Assembly: GCF_002847285.1 (NCBI RefSeq)
Contig: NZ_CP025407.1
Coordinates: forward strand, 3,164,501 to 3,228,500
From: Streptomyces sp. CMB-StM0423
Lineage (GTDB): Bacteria; Actinomycetota; Actinomycetes; Streptomycetales; Streptomycetaceae
Direction: 5' to 3'
DNA length: 64,000 nt
Shown: positions 17,693-26,928 of the stretch, piece by piece
Layout: each line of letters opens with the position of its first letter
Numbering within the stretch: position 1 is the first letter of the stretch
The notes under the pieces: model-generated
What the model was told of the DNA's origin: nothing
Seen by the model: only the letters and a program-made list of their open reading frames with translations
The model's database searches: none
Program-made: the position numbers and the translations under genes

Positions 17693-17878
17693 TCACCAGG
17701 AGCTCTTGGTCACGCCCGGCAGCTCGCCCCGGTGCGCCATCTCACGCAGGCACACGCGGCACAGGCCGAACTTGCGGTACACGGAGTGCGGACGGCCGCA
17801 GCGCTGGCAGCGCGTGTAACCGCGCACCTTGAACTTCGGCTTACGGCCGGCCTTCGCGATCAGGGCCTTCTTTGCCAC
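17693..17878 (-). CDS. rpsN: 30S ribosomal protein S14, type Z (zinc-binding)
   Basis: The 61-residue protein has C24-x2-C27 and C40-x2-C43, the zinc ribbon of the short S14 form ([22 protein letters not shown]). It is located in the head of the 30S subunit. A perfect hairpin, GGTGATCC-ggc-GGATCACC at 17679-17697, overlaps its stop codon. ATG at 17878 lies three bases after the rplE stop. Confidence 0.97.
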   Translation of the reverse strand: MAKKALIAKAGRKPKFKVRGYTRCQRCGRPHSVYRKFGLCRVCLREMAHRGELPGVTKSSW

Positions 17879-17881
17879 GGC

Positions 17882-18442
17882 TCATGCCTCCTTGAACGGG
17901 AAGCCGAGGAGACGAAGCAGGGCGCGGCCCTCGTCGTCGTTGCTCGCCGTGGTGACCACGGTGATGTCCATGCCCCGGACCCGGTCGATCTTGTCAGGGT
18001 CGATCTCGTGGAACATGACCTGCTCCGTGAGACCGAAGGTGTAGTTGCCCCGGCCGTCGAACTGCTTCGGCGACAGGCCGCGGAAGTCGCGGATGCGCGG
18101 CAGCGCGAGCGACAGCAGCCGGTCGAGGAACTCCCACATCCGGTCGCCGCGGAGCGTGACGTGGGCGCCGATCGGCATGCCCTCGCGCAGCTTGAACTGC
18201 GCGATGGACTTCCGGGCCTTGGTCACGGACGGCTTCTGGCCGGTGATCGTGGCGAGGTCCTTGATGGCACCCTCGATCAGCTTGGAGTCGCGGGCGGCAT
18301 CGCCCACGCCCATGTTGACCACGATCTTGGTCAGGCCGGGGATCTGCATGACGTTCTCGTACGAGAACTCGTCCTTCAGCTTGGCCTGGATCTCGTCCCG
18401 GTAGCGCTGCTTGAGGCGCGGGACGGTGGTGGTGGCAGTCAT
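17882..18442 (-). CDS. rplE: 50S ribosomal protein L5
   Basis: The 186-residue protein has [40 protein letters not shown] and [21 protein letters not shown], standard L5 segments. L5 binds 5S rRNA and forms an inter-subunit bridge. Its ATG at 18442 overlaps the rplX stop as TGATG. A short Thr/Pro N-terminal tail precedes the conserved core, as in other actinobacteria. Confidence 0.97.
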   Translation of the reverse strand: MTATTTVPRLKQRYRDEIQAKLKDEFSYENVMQIPGLTKIVVNMGVGDAARDSKLIEGAIKDLATITGQKPSVTKARKSIAQFKLREGMPIGAHVTLRGDRMWEFLDRLLSLALPRIRDFRGLSPKQFDGRGNYTFGLTEQVMFHEIDPDKIDRVRGMDITVVTTASNDDEGRALLRLLGFPFKEA

Positions 18443-18765
18443 CAGATGTCCTCACCCGTCCGCTTGGCAACGCGGATCTTGTTGCCCTCGTCGTCGAAGC
18501 GGTAGCCGACCCGGGTCACGACCTTCTGGCCGTCCTTCTCCACCACCAACTGAACGTTGCTGACGTGAATCGGGGCCTCGGTCGTGATGATCCCGCCGGT
18601 CTTGGACCCGCGGGCCGTCTGGCCGGCCTTGGTGTGCTTCTTGACCCGGTTGACACCCTCGACCAGGACGCGGTCCTCGCGCGGGAAGGCCGCGATGACC
18701 TTGCCCTGCTTGCCCCTGTCCTTGCCGGTGATGACCTGAACCAGGTCGCCCTTCTTGATCTTCAT
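18442..18765 (-). CDS. rplX: 50S ribosomal protein L24
   Basis: The 107-residue protein begins with the KOW motif ([23 protein letters not shown]) and continues with [12 protein letters not shown], typical of L24. It is an assembly initiator for the large subunit near the exit tunnel. ATG at 18765 lies three bases after the rplN stop; its stop overlaps the rplE start. Confidence 0.97.
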   Translation of the reverse strand: MKIKKGDLVQVITGKDRGKQGKVIAAFPREDRVLVEGVNRVKKHTKAGQTARGSKTGGIITTEAPIHVSNVQLVVEKDGQKVVTRVGYRFDDEGNKIRVAKRTGEDI

Positions 18766-18768
18766 GTG

Positions 18769-19137
18769 CTACAGCACCTCCGGCGCGAGCGAGATGATCT
18801 TCATGAACCTCTTCTCGCGCAGCTCACGGCCGACCGGGCCGAAGATACGGGTGCCGCGGGGGTCACCGTCAGCCTTGAGGATGACGGCGGCGTTCTCGTC
18901 GAAGCGGATGTACGAACCGTCCGGCCGGCGGCGCTCCTTGACGGTGCGCACGACGACCGCCTTGACGACGTCGCCCTTCTTGACGTTGCCACCCGGGATC
19001 GCATCCTTGACGGTGGCGACGACCACGTCACCGATACCCGCGTAGCGGCGGCCCGATCCGCCGAGCACACGGATGCAAAGAATCTCCTTTGCACCCGTGT
19101 TGTCGGCGACCTTGAGTCGCGACTCCTGCTGGATCAC
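18769..19137 (-). CDS. rplN: 50S ribosomal protein L14
   Basis: The 122-residue protein has [22 protein letters not shown] and the C-terminal [25 protein letters not shown], the most conserved L14 segments. It forms an inter-subunit bridge and is the binding target of RsfS. It follows rpsQ after 99 bases that contain a hairpin. ATG at 19137. Confidence 0.97.
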   Translation of the reverse strand: MIQQESRLKVADNTGAKEILCIRVLGGSGRRYAGIGDVVVATVKDAIPGGNVKKGDVVKAVVVRTVKERRRPDGSYIRFDENAAVILKADGDPRGTRIFGPVGRELREKRFMKIISLAPEVL

Positions 19138-19211
19138 GTCTATCTCCTGATCGTCTGCCGGTTCCCGGCGGGACCCGTGTTACGAGGGACCCGCCGAGCC
19201 TGGCGGAACCG

Positions 19212-19232
19212 TCCTGGGGGCTCCCCCCAGGA
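19212..19232 (-). terminator. Hairpin after rpsQ
   Basis: TCCTGGGGG (19212-19220) pairs with CCCCCAGGA (19224-19232) around a short loop, five bases after the rpsQ stop. It sits inside the spc/S10 junction and could be an attenuator or processing site. Confidence 0.45.
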
Positions 19233-19236
19233 ATAC

Positions 19237-19524
19237 TTACTTGGCCTTCTCGAGGATCTCGACGACGCGCCAGCGCTTGGTCGCCGACAGCGGCCGGGTC
19301 TCCATGAGGAGGACGCGGTCGCCGACGCCGCAGGCGTTCTGCTCGTCGTGCGCCTTGAGCTTGTTCGTACGGCGGATGACCTTGCCGTACAGCGCGTGCT
19401 TGACGCGGTCCTCGACGGCGACGACGACGGTCTTGTCCATCTTGTCGCTGACGACGAGACCCTCACGGGTCTTGCGGAAGCCGCGTTCGGTCTTGGTCTC
19501 TTCGGTCACATTCGTCTCGCTCAT
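19237..19524 (-). CDS. rpsQ: 30S ribosomal protein S17
   Basis: The 95-residue protein has a charged N-terminal tail, then [20 protein letters not shown] and [18 protein letters not shown], typical of S17. It is a primary 16S rRNA binder in the 5' domain. Its ATG overlaps the rpmC stop as ATGA, so the two are coupled. It is the last gene of the S10 group before the hairpin and rplN. Confidence 0.97.
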   Translation of the reverse strand: MSETNVTEETKTERGFRKTREGLVVSDKMDKTVVVAVEDRVKHALYGKVIRRTNKLKAHDEQNACGVGDRVLLMETRPLSATKRWRVVEILEKAK

Positions 19525-19748
19525 GAGGCGCTCTCCACCGTGTCGATGCCGAGCTCGCGCTCGCGCATCAGGGTGTAGATCCGGGCGATGTCCTTGCGGA
19601 CGGCCTTCAGCCGGCCGTGGTTCTCAAGCTGTCCGGTCGCCGCCTGGAAGCGGAGGTTGAACAGCTCTTCCTTGGCCTCGCGGAGCTTCTCCACGAGGTC
19701 ATCCTTGGAGAGCTCACGCAGCTCGGTCGCCTTGGTACCGGCGGCCAT
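19521..19748 (-). CDS. rpmC: 50S ribosomal protein L29
   Basis: The 75-residue protein has [26 protein letters not shown] and [20 protein letters not shown], a two-helix hairpin typical of L29 at the exit tunnel. A GTG codon immediately before the ATG is in frame; the ATG at 19748 was preferred because it overlaps the rplP stop as TGATG, the coupling pattern used in this operon. Confidence 0.96.
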   Translation of the reverse strand: MAAGTKATELRELSKDDLVEKLREAKEELFNLRFQAATGQLENHGRLKAVRKDIARIYTLMRERELGIDTVESAS

Positions 19749-20167
19749 CACGACTCACCACCCTCGCGCCGGACGATCCGGCACTTCATCGGAAGCTTGT
19801 GAGCCGCACGGGTCAGCGCCTCACGAGCGGTCTTCTCGTTCGGGTACGACAGCTCGAACATCACGCGCCCGGGCTTGACGTTCGCAACCCACCACTCCGG
19901 CGAGCCCTTGCCGGAGCCCATGCGGGTCTCGGCGGGCTTCTTCGTCAGCGGACGGTCCGGGTAGATGTTGATCCACACCTTGCCGCCACGCTTGATGTGC
20001 CGCGTCATGGCGATACGCGCGGCCTCGATCTGCCGGTTGGTGACGTACGCGGCCGTGGCGGCCTGGATGCCGTAGTCGCCGAACGCCAGCTCGGTGCCGC
20101 CCTTGGCGAGGCCGCGGCGCTTCGGGTGGTGCTGCTTACGGTGCTTCACCCTGCGAGGGATGAGCAT
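19748..20167 (-). CDS. rplP: 50S ribosomal protein L16
   Basis: The 139-residue protein begins [19 protein letters not shown] and has [19 protein letters not shown] and [22 protein letters not shown], standard L16. It binds near the A-site tRNA elbow and helps organise the peptidyl transferase region. ATG at 20167 lies three bases after the rpsC stop. Confidence 0.97.
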   Translation of the reverse strand: MLIPRRVKHRKQHHPKRRGLAKGGTELAFGDYGIQAATAAYVTNRQIEAARIAMTRHIKRGGKVWINIYPDRPLTKKPAETRMGSGKGSPEWWVANVKPGRVMFELSYPNEKTAREALTRAAHKLPMKCRIVRREGGES

Positions 20168-20170
20168 GGG

Positions 20171-21034
20171 TCAGCCCTCCGTTCCGGTGCTTTCGGCAGC
20201 GGGAGCGGCTGCGGCGGTGCCGGCGGCCTCGGCCCGGGGGGCCTCGGCAGCCGGAGCCTGCTGCTGCTGCTCGCGCTGCGGACGACGGCCGCGGCCACCG
20301 CGCTCACCGCCGCGACGCGGACGGTCGCCACCGCCGCCACCGCCACCGCCACCGCGGGACGGGCGGTTGCCGGCGCGGGCCGCGGCGTTCTCGGCGCGGA
20401 CCTCGGCGATGTTCTTCACGTCGCCCTTGTAGATCCAGACCTTCACACCGATGCGGCCGAAGGTCGTACGGGCCTCGAAGAAGCCGTAGTCGACGTTGGC
20501 GCGCAGGGTGTGCAGGGGCACACGGCCCTCGCGGTAGAACTCCGAGCGGGACATCTCGGCGCCGCCGAGCCGCCCGCCGCACTGGATCTTGATGCCCTTG
20601 GCGCCCGCCTTCATCGAGGACTGCATGCTCTTGCGCATGGCCCGGCGGAAGGAGACACGCGAGGAGAGCTGCTCGGCGACGGCCTGGGCCACGAGCTGCG
20701 CGTCGGTCTCGGGGTTCTTGACCTCAAGGATGTTGAGCTGCACCTGCTTGCCGGTGAGCTTCTCCAGGTCGCCGCGGATCCGGTCGGCCTCCGCGCCGCG
20801 GCGGCCGATGACGATGCCCGGCCGGGCGGTGTGGATGTCGACGCGGACGCGGTCACGGGTGCGCTCGATCTCCACCTTGGAGATGCCGGCGCGCTCCATG
20901 CCCTGCGTCATCATCCGGCGGATGGCGACGTCTTCCTTGATGTAGTCCTTGTACAGCTTGTCGGCATACCAGCGCGACTTGAAGTCGGTGGTGATGCCAA
21001 GCCGGAACCCGTGCGGGTTTACCTTCTGGCCCAT
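20171..21034 (-). CDS. rpsC: 30S ribosomal protein S3 with long C-terminal extension
   Basis: The first 210 residues are canonical S3: [14 protein letters not shown], the KH domain with [19 protein letters not shown], and the C-terminal domain with [27 protein letters not shown] (as similar in this protein). The last 75 residues are a Gly/Arg-rich stretch followed by a Gln/Ala/Glu tail, longer than in E. coli and typical of actinobacteria. S3 lines the mRNA entry channel. Its ATG overlaps the rplV stop as TAATG. Confidence 0.97.
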   Translation of the reverse strand: MGQKVNPHGFRLGITTDFKSRWYADKLYKDYIKEDVAIRRMMTQGMERAGISKVEIERTRDRVRVDIHTARPGIVIGRRGAEADRIRGDLEKLTGKQVQLNILEVKNPETDAQLVAQAVAEQLSSRVSFRRAMRKSMQSSMKAGAKGIKIQCGGRLGGAEMSRSEFYREGRVPLHTLRANVDYGFFEARTTFGRIGVKVWIYKGDVKNIAEVRAENAAARAGNRPSRGGGGGGGGGDRPRRGGERGGRGRRPQREQQQQAPAAEAPRAEAAGTAAAAPAAESTGTEG

Positions 21035-21381
21035 TACCGGGTCCCTTCCTTGCTGCCGACGACCAGCGTGATGTGGCTGGTGCGCTTGCGGATCCGGTAC
21101 GCCCGGCCCTGCGCGCGGGGCCGGAACCGCTTCCAGGTCGGGCCCTCGTCGACGTACGCCTCCTTGACGAAGAGGCTGTCGACGTCGGTGTGGTCGTAGT
21201 TGTGCGCCGCGTTGGCGATGGCGCTGTCCAGCACCTTGCCGACGGGCAAGCTCGCGGCCTGCGGGGCGAAACGCAGGACCGCCTGAGCCTCCGTGGCATT
21301 CATGCCACGGATGAGGTCCACCACACGGCGGGCCTTCATGGGCGTGACGCGCACATAGCGCGCGGAGGCCCTGGCTTCCAT
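21034..21381 (-). CDS. rplV: 50S ribosomal protein L22
   Basis: The 115-residue protein begins [21 protein letters not shown] and contains the beta-hairpin region and [20 protein letters not shown] that reach into the peptide exit tunnel. ATG at 21381 was preferred over an in-frame ATG eight codons upstream because the family starts here and GAAGGGA lies six bases upstream. Coupled to rpsC. Confidence 0.96.
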   Translation of the reverse strand: MEARASARYVRVTPMKARRVVDLIRGMNATEAQAVLRFAPQAASLPVGKVLDSAIANAAHNYDHTDVDSLFVKEAYVDEGPTWKRFRPRAQGRAYRIRKRTSHITLVVGSKEGTR

Positions 21382-21424
21382 GGTTGTCCCTTCGGTGTGA
21401 GTCATGGTCTTCGCACTCCGCAGG

Positions 21425-21706
21425 TCAGCGACGACGCGACTTGCGGTCGTCCTTGACGTGGCCCTTGAAGGTGCGGGTAGGCGCGAACTCGCCGAGCTTG
21501 TGCCCGACCATCGACTCGGTGACGAACACCGGGACGTGCTTCTTGCCGTCGTGCACCGCGATCGTGTGCCCCAGCATGGTGGGGATGATCATCGAGCGGC
21601 GGGACCAGGTCTTGATGACGTTCTTGGTGCCTGCTTCGTTCTGCGTGTCCACCTTCTTGATGAGGTGGTCGTCGACGAAGGGCCCCTTCTTCAGACTGCG
21701 CGGCAT
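21425..21706 (-). CDS. rpsS: 30S ribosomal protein S19
   Basis: The 93-residue protein begins [19 protein letters not shown] and has [24 protein letters not shown] and [11 protein letters not shown], all S19. It forms a complex with S13 in the 30S head. ATG at 21706 follows rplB after 17 bases with a GGAG site. Confidence 0.97.
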   Translation of the reverse strand: MPRSLKKGPFVDDHLIKKVDTQNEAGTKNVIKTWSRRSMIIPTMLGHTIAVHDGKKHVPVFVTESMVGHKLGEFAPTRTFKGHVKDDRKSRRR

Positions 21707-21723
21707 CTCTACTCCACCCGCTC

Positions 21724-22560
21724 CTAGCGCTTCTTGTTCGTCTTGCGGCGGCGGACGATGTACTTGCTGCTCGCCTTCTTCGGTGAGCGCGTACGACCTT
21801 CCTTCTGGCCCCAGGGCGAGACCGGGTGGCGACCACCGGAGGTCCTGCCCTCGCCACCGCCGTGCGGGTGGTCGATCGGGTTCATCACGACACCGCGGAC
21901 GGTCGGGCGCACGCCCTTCCAGCGCATGCGGCCGGCCTTGCCCCAGTTGATGTTCGACTGCTCGGCGTTGCCGACCTCGCCGACCGTGGCGCGGCAGCGG
22001 ATGTCGACCAGCCGGATCTCGCCGGACGGCATCCGCAGGTGGGCCATGCGGCCCTCCTTCGCCAGGAGCTGCACGTGCGCACCGGCGGAGCGGGCGAACT
22101 TCGCGCCGCCCCCGGGCTTCAGCTCGATGGCGTGGATGACGGTACCGACCGGGATGTTGCGCAGCGGCATCGCGTTGCCCGGCTTGATGTCCGCGCCGGC
22201 GCCGTTCTCGATCCGGTCGCCCTGCTTCAGGCCGGCCGGCGCGAGGATGTAGCGCTTCTCGCCGTCGGCGTAGTGCAGCAGCGCGATGCGCGCGGTGCGG
22301 TTCGGGTCGTACTCGATATGCGCGACCCGGGCAGGGACACCGTCCTTGTCGTGCCGACGGAAGTCGATCACGCGGAAGGCACGCTTGTGGCCACCGCCCT
22401 GGTGGCGGACGGTCACACGACCGGAATTGTTTCGGCCGCCCTTGCTGTGCAGCGGGCGGACCAGCGACTTCTCCGGCGTGGACCGCGTTACCTCGACGAA
22501 GTCGGCGACGCTGGCGCCACGACGGCCAGGAGTCGTCGGCTTGTACTTGCGGATACCCAT
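21724..22560 (-). CDS. rplB: 50S ribosomal protein L2
   Basis: The 278-residue protein has [18 protein letters not shown], the central [21 protein letters not shown] and the C-terminal [19 protein letters not shown], whose His is near the peptidyl transferase centre. L2 is needed for subunit joining and catalysis. ATG at 22560 follows rplW by 43 bases. Confidence 0.98.
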   Translation of the reverse strand: MGIRKYKPTTPGRRGASVADFVEVTRSTPEKSLVRPLHSKGGRNNSGRVTVRHQGGGHKRAFRVIDFRRHDKDGVPARVAHIEYDPNRTARIALLHYADGEKRYILAPAGLKQGDRIENGAGADIKPGNAMPLRNIPVGTVIHAIELKPGGGAKFARSAGAHVQLLAKEGRMAHLRMPSGEIRLVDIRCRATVGEVGNAEQSNINWGKAGRMRWKGVRPTVRGVVMNPIDHPHGGGEGRTSGGRHPVSPWGQKEGRTRSPKKASSKYIVRRRKTNKKR

Positions 22561-22603
22561 TTCTTCAGTCCTCGTCCGTAACGGACAGCCCTGTCGGTCC
22601 CCG

Positions 22604-22972
22604 TCAGGAGACCGGGCCGCCGAAGATGTCGATGCGCTCGCCCTCGGCGACGGTCACGATGGCGCGCTTGGTGTCGGCGCGCTTGCCGTAGCCGGTGCGG
22701 GTGCGCTTGCGCTTGCCCTGGCGGTTGATCGTGTTGACCCCGATGACCTTGACCTGGAAGACCTTCTCCACGGCCTGCCGGATCTGGGTCTTGTTCGCCC
22801 GCGGGTCGACGATGAACGTGTACTTGTTCTCGTCGAGCAGCGCGTAGCTCTTCTCCGAGACGACGGGCTTCAGCAGCACGTCGCGCGGGTCGTCATAGGT
22901 CTTGCTGGTGACGGTGAACTCCGTCGCCGTCTCGTCCGCGGCCTCGGCCTCGGTCTTGTCCATGTCGACCAT
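22604..22972 (-). CDS. rplW: 50S ribosomal protein L23
   Basis: The 122-residue protein has an acidic N-terminal tail of about 25 residues and then [23 protein letters not shown] and [21 protein letters not shown], standard L23. It is the docking site for trigger factor and SRP at the tunnel exit. ATG at 22972 overlaps the rplD stop as TGATG; a second ATG three codons later is possible but less likely. Confidence 0.96.
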   Translation of the reverse strand: MVDMDKTEAEAADETATEFTVTSKTYDDPRDVLLKPVVSEKSYALLDENKYTFIVDPRANKTQIRQAVEKVFQVKVIGVNTINRQGKRKRTRTGYGKRADTKRAIVTVAEGERIDIFGGPVS

Positions 22973-23655
22973 CAGGCGTCGCTCCCTTCAGCCTTCTGGA
23001 GCTCGACCTCGTCGGCCACGGCCTTGCCGCCCTTGACGGGGCCGGCCACGAACCGCTCGAAGGCGGCCTGCGTGAAGACCACGTCGTCGGAGACGAGCAC
23101 GTCGTACGTGTTGAGCTGACCGGCGTCCAGGATGTGCACGTCGGGCAGGTTCCGGGCGGACAGCAGCGCCAGGTCGTCGTCCCGCTCGATGACCAGCAGC
23201 ACGTTCTTGCGCTCGCTGACCTTGCCGAGGAGGGTCTTGGCGGCCTTGGTCGATACCTCGCCGTCGACCACGCCGGTGACGACGTGGATCCGGCCGAGGC
23301 GCGCCCGGTCCGAGAGAGCGCCGCGCAGTGCGGCGGCCTTCATCTTCTTCGGGGTCCGCTGCGAGTAGTCGCGCGGCACGGGGCCGTGCACGATGCCGCC
23401 GCCCGCGAACTGCGGGGCGCGGATCGAGCCCTGGCGGGCGCGGCCGGTGCCCTTCTGGCGGTACGGCTTCTTGCCGCCGCCGCGGACCTCGCCGCGGGTC
23501 TTCACTTTGTGCGTGCCCTGCCGGGCCGCGGCCAACTGGGCGGTGACGACCTGGTGGATCAGCGGAATGCTGACCTGCGCGTCGAAGATCTCCGCGGGGA
23601 GCTCGACGGTCCCGGCCTTCTCGCCCGCCGGCGAAAGGATGTCAACGGTGCTCAT
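22972..23655 (-). CDS. rplD: 50S ribosomal protein L4
   Basis: The 227-residue protein has [37 protein letters not shown], the tunnel loop, written here only by its ends (near residues 45-80). In E. coli L4 represses the S10 operon by binding its leader; whether this happens in Streptomyces is unknown, but a long structured leader precedes rpsJ here. ATG at 23655 was chosen by family alignment ([11 protein letters not shown]) and lies just before the rplC stop. Confidence 0.96.
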   Translation of the reverse strand: MSTVDILSPAGEKAGTVELPAEIFDAQVSIPLIHQVVTAQLAAARQGTHKVKTRGEVRGGGKKPYRQKGTGRARQGSIRAPQFAGGGIVHGPVPRDYSQRTPKKMKAAALRGALSDRARLGRIHVVTGVVDGEVSTKAAKTLLGKVSERKNVLLVIERDDDLALLSARNLPDVHILDAGQLNTYDVLVSDDVVFTQAAFERFVAGPVKGGKAVADEVELQKAEGSDA

Positions 23656-23659
23656 TACC

Positions 23660-24304
23660 TCAGGCCCCCTTGGCCGCGCTACGGACCAGGACGAGGCCGC
23701 CGTTCGGACCGGGGACGGCGCCCTTGATGAGCAGCAGTCCCTTCTCCGCGTCAACGGCGTGGACGGTCAGGTTCTGGGTGGTGACCCGCTGGTTGCCCAT
23801 CCGGCCGGCCATCCGCATGCCCTTGAACACGCGGCCCGGGGTGGCGCAGCCACCGATGGAGCCCGGCTTGCGGTGCACGCGGTGGGCGCCGTGGCTGGCC
23901 TTGCCGCCGGCGAAGCCGTGGCGCTTCATGACACCGGCGAAGCCCTTGCCCTTGCTCTTGCCGGTCACGTCTACCTTCACGCCGGCCTCGAAGGTCTCGG
24001 CGGTCACCTCCTGGCCGAGGGTGTACTCGGAGGCATCCGCGGTGCGGATCTCCACCAGGTGGCGGCGGGGAGTGACGTCGGCCTTGGCGAAGTGGCCCTT
24101 GAGGGGCTTGTTCACCTTGCGCGGGTCGATCTCGCCGAAGGCGATCTGGACGGCGTCGTAGCCGTCGGAGTCTGCGGTGTGGACCTGGGTGACGACACAG
24201 GGGCCGGCCTTGACCACGGTCACGGGGACGATCCGGTTGTTCTCGTCCCAGACCTGGGTCATGCCGAGCTTCTCGCCCAGGACACCCTTGATCTGCTTAG
24301 CCAT
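23660..24304 (-). CDS. rplC: 50S ribosomal protein L3
   Basis: The 214-residue protein begins [20 protein letters not shown] and has [34 protein letters not shown] and [19 protein letters not shown], all L3. It initiates 50S assembly and reaches the peptidyl transferase centre. ATG at 24304 follows rpsJ by 14 bases and is the second gene of the S10 operon. Confidence 0.98.
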   Translation of the reverse strand: MAKQIKGVLGEKLGMTQVWDENNRIVPVTVVKAGPCVVTQVHTADSDGYDAVQIAFGEIDPRKVNKPLKGHFAKADVTPRRHLVEIRTADASEYTLGQEVTAETFEAGVKVDVTGKSKGKGFAGVMKRHGFAGGKASHGAHRVHRKPGSIGGCATPGRVFKGMRMAGRMGNQRVTTQNLTVHAVDAEKGLLLIKGAVPGPNGGLVLVRSAAKGA

Positions 24305-24318
24305 CTCTTCGCGACCTC

Positions 24319-24627
24319 TCAGAGCTTGATCTCGATGTCGACGCCGGCCGGGAGGTCCAGGCGCATCAGCGAGTCAACGGTCTTGGGGGTCGGGTCGAGG
24401 ATGTCGATCAGACGCTTGTGGGTGCGCATCTCGAAGTGCTCGCGCGAGTCCTTGTACTTGTGCGGCGACTTGATGACGCAGTACACGTTCTTCTCAGTGG
24501 GCAGCGGCACCGGGCCCGCGACCGACGCACCAGTGCGGGTCACCGTCTCGACGATCTTCTTCGCCGAGGAGTCGATGACCTCGTGGTCGTAGGCCTTGAG
24601 CCGGATGCGGATCTTCTGTCCCGCCAT
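24319..24627 (-). CDS. rpsJ: 30S ribosomal protein S10 (NusE)
   Basis: The 102-residue protein begins [21 protein letters not shown] and has [20 protein letters not shown] and [15 protein letters not shown], standard S10. It also acts as NusE in transcription antitermination and links ribosomes to RNA polymerase through NusG. It is the first gene of the S10 operon. Its leader carries a 29-base element at 24692-24720 that also lies in the rpsL leader. Confidence 0.98.
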   Translation of the reverse strand: MAGQKIRIRLKAYDHEVIDSSAKKIVETVTRTGASVAGPVPLPTEKNVYCVIKSPHKYKDSREHFEMRTHKRLIDILDPTPKTVDSLMRLDLPAGVDIEIKL

Positions 24628-25070
24628 GGCTTCTCAGCAGTCCTGTTCTCGTAGCGCTCCGGCGCCCGGCGGTCTCGCTGCGTACCCGTTCCCCGACCCA
24701 CGCGGTCGGGCGTGTCGCAACCCTCCCCGCATTTCTCCCGCGAAAGCATGTCTCCTACGGACGTCCACGGAGGTCCGCGGTCCGCAGGAGTTTTCCTTGC
24801 AGGAAGAGGGGGGAAGATCCCACCAAGTGCCCTGGCCTGCACCGCGCTGACGCTTCCCGGAAGATTCCCGTACTTCCGCCCCTGATGAGGGGCGACGAAT
24901 ACGTGGGACTCGCTTCCGGTCCTCCCGGCGGGAGGCGCGCAGCATCGACGCTCAGCCGAGCAACCCGGTTAGTGTGCCATACGGCGCTCGGCTCGCGCCA
25001 ATCGGCCCAAATACCACACGGCCCCGGCGACCGCCCAGGGACCGGGCGCGTACCTGCGCCCAGGGCGCTT
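24628..25070 (-). other. Long structured leader and upstream region of rpsJ
   Basis: This 443-base gap has no credible gene. On the minus strand it holds, from far to near, an inverted repeat AGCCGAGC / GCTCGGCT (24954-24961, 24986-24993), CCTCCC-ggc-GGGAGG (24921-24935), CGCCCC-tgatga-GGGGCG (24877-24894), several overlapping GGACC / GGTCC repeats around 24765-24785, and the conserved element at 24692-24720. No confident promoter was found; a weak candidate (TTGGCG and downstream A/T-rich bases) lies within the first inverted repeat. The density of hairpins suggests a regulated leader RNA. Confidence 0.5.
24692..24720 (-). promoter_or_regulatory. Conserved leader element shared with rpsL
   Basis: This 29-base stretch differs from 37605-37633 at a single position (C for T at base 20). 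Read on the minus strand it starts TTGCGACAC and continues into the hairpin CCCGACC-gcgt-GGGTCGG. It ends 65 bases before the rpsJ ATG; the rpsL copy ends 73 bases before its ATG. The similar position suggests a leader RNA element acting on both operons. Confidence 0.7.
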
Positions 25071-25871
25071 CTACGTACCGATCGGGCCCCGGGCGCGTAC
25101 CGGCGCGTGGTAGCACTCGACTTCCCAGTATGCGTCCTGCGGGGAGCGCCCCCGGGGCAGGACGCGGATGCCGGAGGCGAAGGTCACGTTGCGGTCGGCG
25201 GACAGGACGAGGAGCACCGAGAGGTGCCGGTGGGTGAACTCTGTCTCCTCCTGGTAGTCCCAGTCGGAGACGACACCGCGGGAGTCGCCGTGCAGGAAGG
25301 GGCGCTGGAGGAAGTCCTGTACGGCGGGGGGAAAGTTCCCGAGGACAGCGGTGGTCTCGGCGTCGAGCCCGAGATCGACGGTGGGGAGGTGGCCGGCGCC
25401 GCGGGCGGCGGGGGCGCCGGGGGGCGGCGCCGGGGGCGTACGGGTGTCGAACGCCTGGCGGCGCAGGGCGCGGGGCTCGAACTGGAGCCGCTCGACGACG
25501 TGGGCGTGCCTGCCGTGCCGGGTGATGGGCTTGGCCTTGCACAGCCCGTTGGGCCCGAGGACGACGGCGCGGGGCCGGCCGGTGCGGTCGAGGCGGGCCC
25601 ACCACTCCAGGATGGTGCCGGCCTTGGCCTGGAGCCGCGCCCGTACGTCGGGCCCGAGGATGTCCCAGCACTCCTCGCGGGTGGGGACGTCTTCGAGGGG
25701 GAGCTCGCCGGGCGGGTGGATCCGGGCGGCGGCTTCCTCCCCGCGCCGCCGGGCGGGGAGGGGGAGACCGTCGCGGACGGGTAACTCCCGCGGGGCCCGG
25801 CCGGGCACCTGCCGGGGCACCAGCCGGGCCCGCTCGCGGTCGGGATTCCCGGGGATCTCTGCACGTGCCAT
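25071..25871 (-). CDS. Hypothetical protein, about 266 residues
   Basis: I do not recognise the family. The protein begins MARAEIPGNPDRERARLVPR, has an Arg/Pro-rich first 60 residues, a central part with GTILEWWARLDRTGRPRAVV and a more hydrophobic C-terminal half (QDFLQRPFLHGDS, HRHLSVLLVLSADRNVTFA, DAYWEVECYHAPVR). No membrane segment or signal peptide is seen. The ATG at 25871 has GAGGGGGG about eight bases upstream. An imperfect palindrome GGACACT-N7-AGTATCC lies 20 bases before the start. It precedes rpsJ on the same strand but is separated from it by 443 bases. Confidence 0.65.
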   Translation of the reverse strand: MARAEIPGNPDRERARLVPRQVPGRAPRELPVRDGLPLPARRRGEEAAARIHPPGELPLEDVPTREECWDILGPDVRARLQAKAGTILEWWARLDRTGRPRAVVLGPNGLCKAKPITRHGRHAHVVERLQFEPRALRRQAFDTRTPPAPPPGAPAARGAGHLPTVDLGLDAETTAVLGNFPPAVQDFLQRPFLHGDSRGVVSDWDYQEETEFTHRHLSVLLVLSADRNVTFASGIRVLPRGRSPQDAYWEVECYHAPVRARGPIGT

Positions 25872-25890
25872 GTGTGTTCCCCCCTCGAAT

Positions 25891-25911
25891 GGACACTTAC
25901 GTGCAGTATCC
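25891..25911 (-). promoter_or_regulatory. Imperfect palindrome before the hypothetical gene
   Basis: GGACACT (25891-25897) and AGTATCC (25905-25911) form a seven-base inverted repeat with one mismatch and a seven-base centre. Its place just upstream of the gene start suggests an operator. No regulator can be named. Confidence 0.35.
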
Positions 25912-26058
25912 ACCGGCGAGCGGTACGTAGCCACGGGGTGCCGGGAGCGGGGAGCCGAGCACAGAAGCAAGGAGCCCCGCACGCGAACACGCATGTCCCG
26001 GCGCTCCTCCCCGTACTCCCGGCGACCCCCCTCACGTCCTCGGCACACGCTCAACCCG

Positions 26059-26928
26059 CTACTCGACCACCGGCGGACCCGCCTCCACCCGGCGCAGCAC
26101 CGCGGACAGACTGTCCAGATCGGGGCCGGTCTGGACCTGGCGCTCGTCCCACCACGTGGCTCCCTCGTCCCGCAGGGGGCCGACGATGTCCTTGGCCCTG
26201 GCCCCGTCCGGCGGCGTGGCACCACCGAGTACGTACTCGAAGGGCCCTTCGGCCCCGGCCGCCGCGCGCTGTTCGCGTACGTACGCGAAGAGATCCCGTA
26301 CCTCGGCCAGATCCGGTACGTATCCGTGGCGGGCCGACTCGAACAACGGCACCGCACCGTCCCACCGCGCTGCCCGCCGCATGGGAGGGCGGCGGGGCCA
26401 GAAGCCGCCGATCCACACCGGCGGACGGGGCTGCTGGACAGTTGCGGGCAGAAGGGTCACATCCTGGGCGTGGAAGTGCCGGCCGTGGTGGGTCACGGGC
26501 TCGCCGGACCAGAAGCGCTGGAGCAGGTCCAGGCCCTCGTCCAGGCGCTCGCCGAGCACCCGCGGCTCGGCGGTGTCGCCGAAGCTGCGGTACTCGTCCT
26601 CGATGGGACCGCCCAGGCCGGCGCCGAAGATCACGCGCCCGCCGCTGAGCTGGTCGAGGGTGGCGACCTGGCGGGCGAGTTGCTGCGGGAGGTAACGGGG
26701 GACGGGAGTGAGCAGGGGACCCAGCCGGAGCCGGGAGGTCGCCAGCGCGGCCGCGGTCAGCAGCATCCAGGGGTCGCCGAAGGGGCGGCCCAGATGGCGT
26801 CGGTGCAGGACGTGGTCCCAGACGAAGAGCCCGTCCCAGCCGGCCTGTTCGGCGGCTGCCGCGACGGTGGCGACGTTGCGGGGGGCGGCGAAATCACCGA
26901 AGTTCGGGATGTTGACGGAGAAGCGCAT
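26059..26928 (-). CDS. LLM-class flavin or F420-dependent oxidoreductase
   Basis: The 289-residue protein is a luciferase-like TIM barrel: MRFSVNIPNFGDFAAPRNVATVAAAAEQAGWDGLFVWDHV at the start (given here by its ends), then RLRLGPLLTPVPRYLPQQLARQVATLDQLSGGRVIFGAGLG and RPPVWIGGFWPRR. These are the cofactor-binding strands of the family, many of whose actinobacterial members use F420. The substrate is unknown. ATG at 26928 was chosen because the first beta strand starts there. It is divergent from the GAP-family gene. Possible minus 10 box TACGCT lies 15 bases before the ATG. Confidence 0.82.
   Translation of the reverse strand: MRFSVNIPNFGDFAAPRNVATVAAAAEQAGWDGLFVWDHVLHRRHLGRPFGDPWMLLTAAALATSRLRLGPLLTPVPRYLPQQLARQVATLDQLSGGRVIFGAGLGGPIEDEYRSFGDTAEPRVLGERLDEGLDLLQRFWSGEPVTHHGRHFHAQDVTLLPATVQQPRPPVWIGGFWPRRPPMRRAARWDGAVPLFESARHGYVPDLAEVRDLFAYVREQRAAAGAEGPFEYVLGGATPPDGARAKDIVGPLRDEGATWWDERQVQTGPDLDSLSAVLRRVEAGPPVVE

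Noticed and set aside
17664..17697. Internal promoter before rpsH (TTGACC on the minus strand)
   Set aside because: No TANNNT box lies at 16-19 bases; the following hairpin overlaps the rpsN stop and is better explained as RNA structure.
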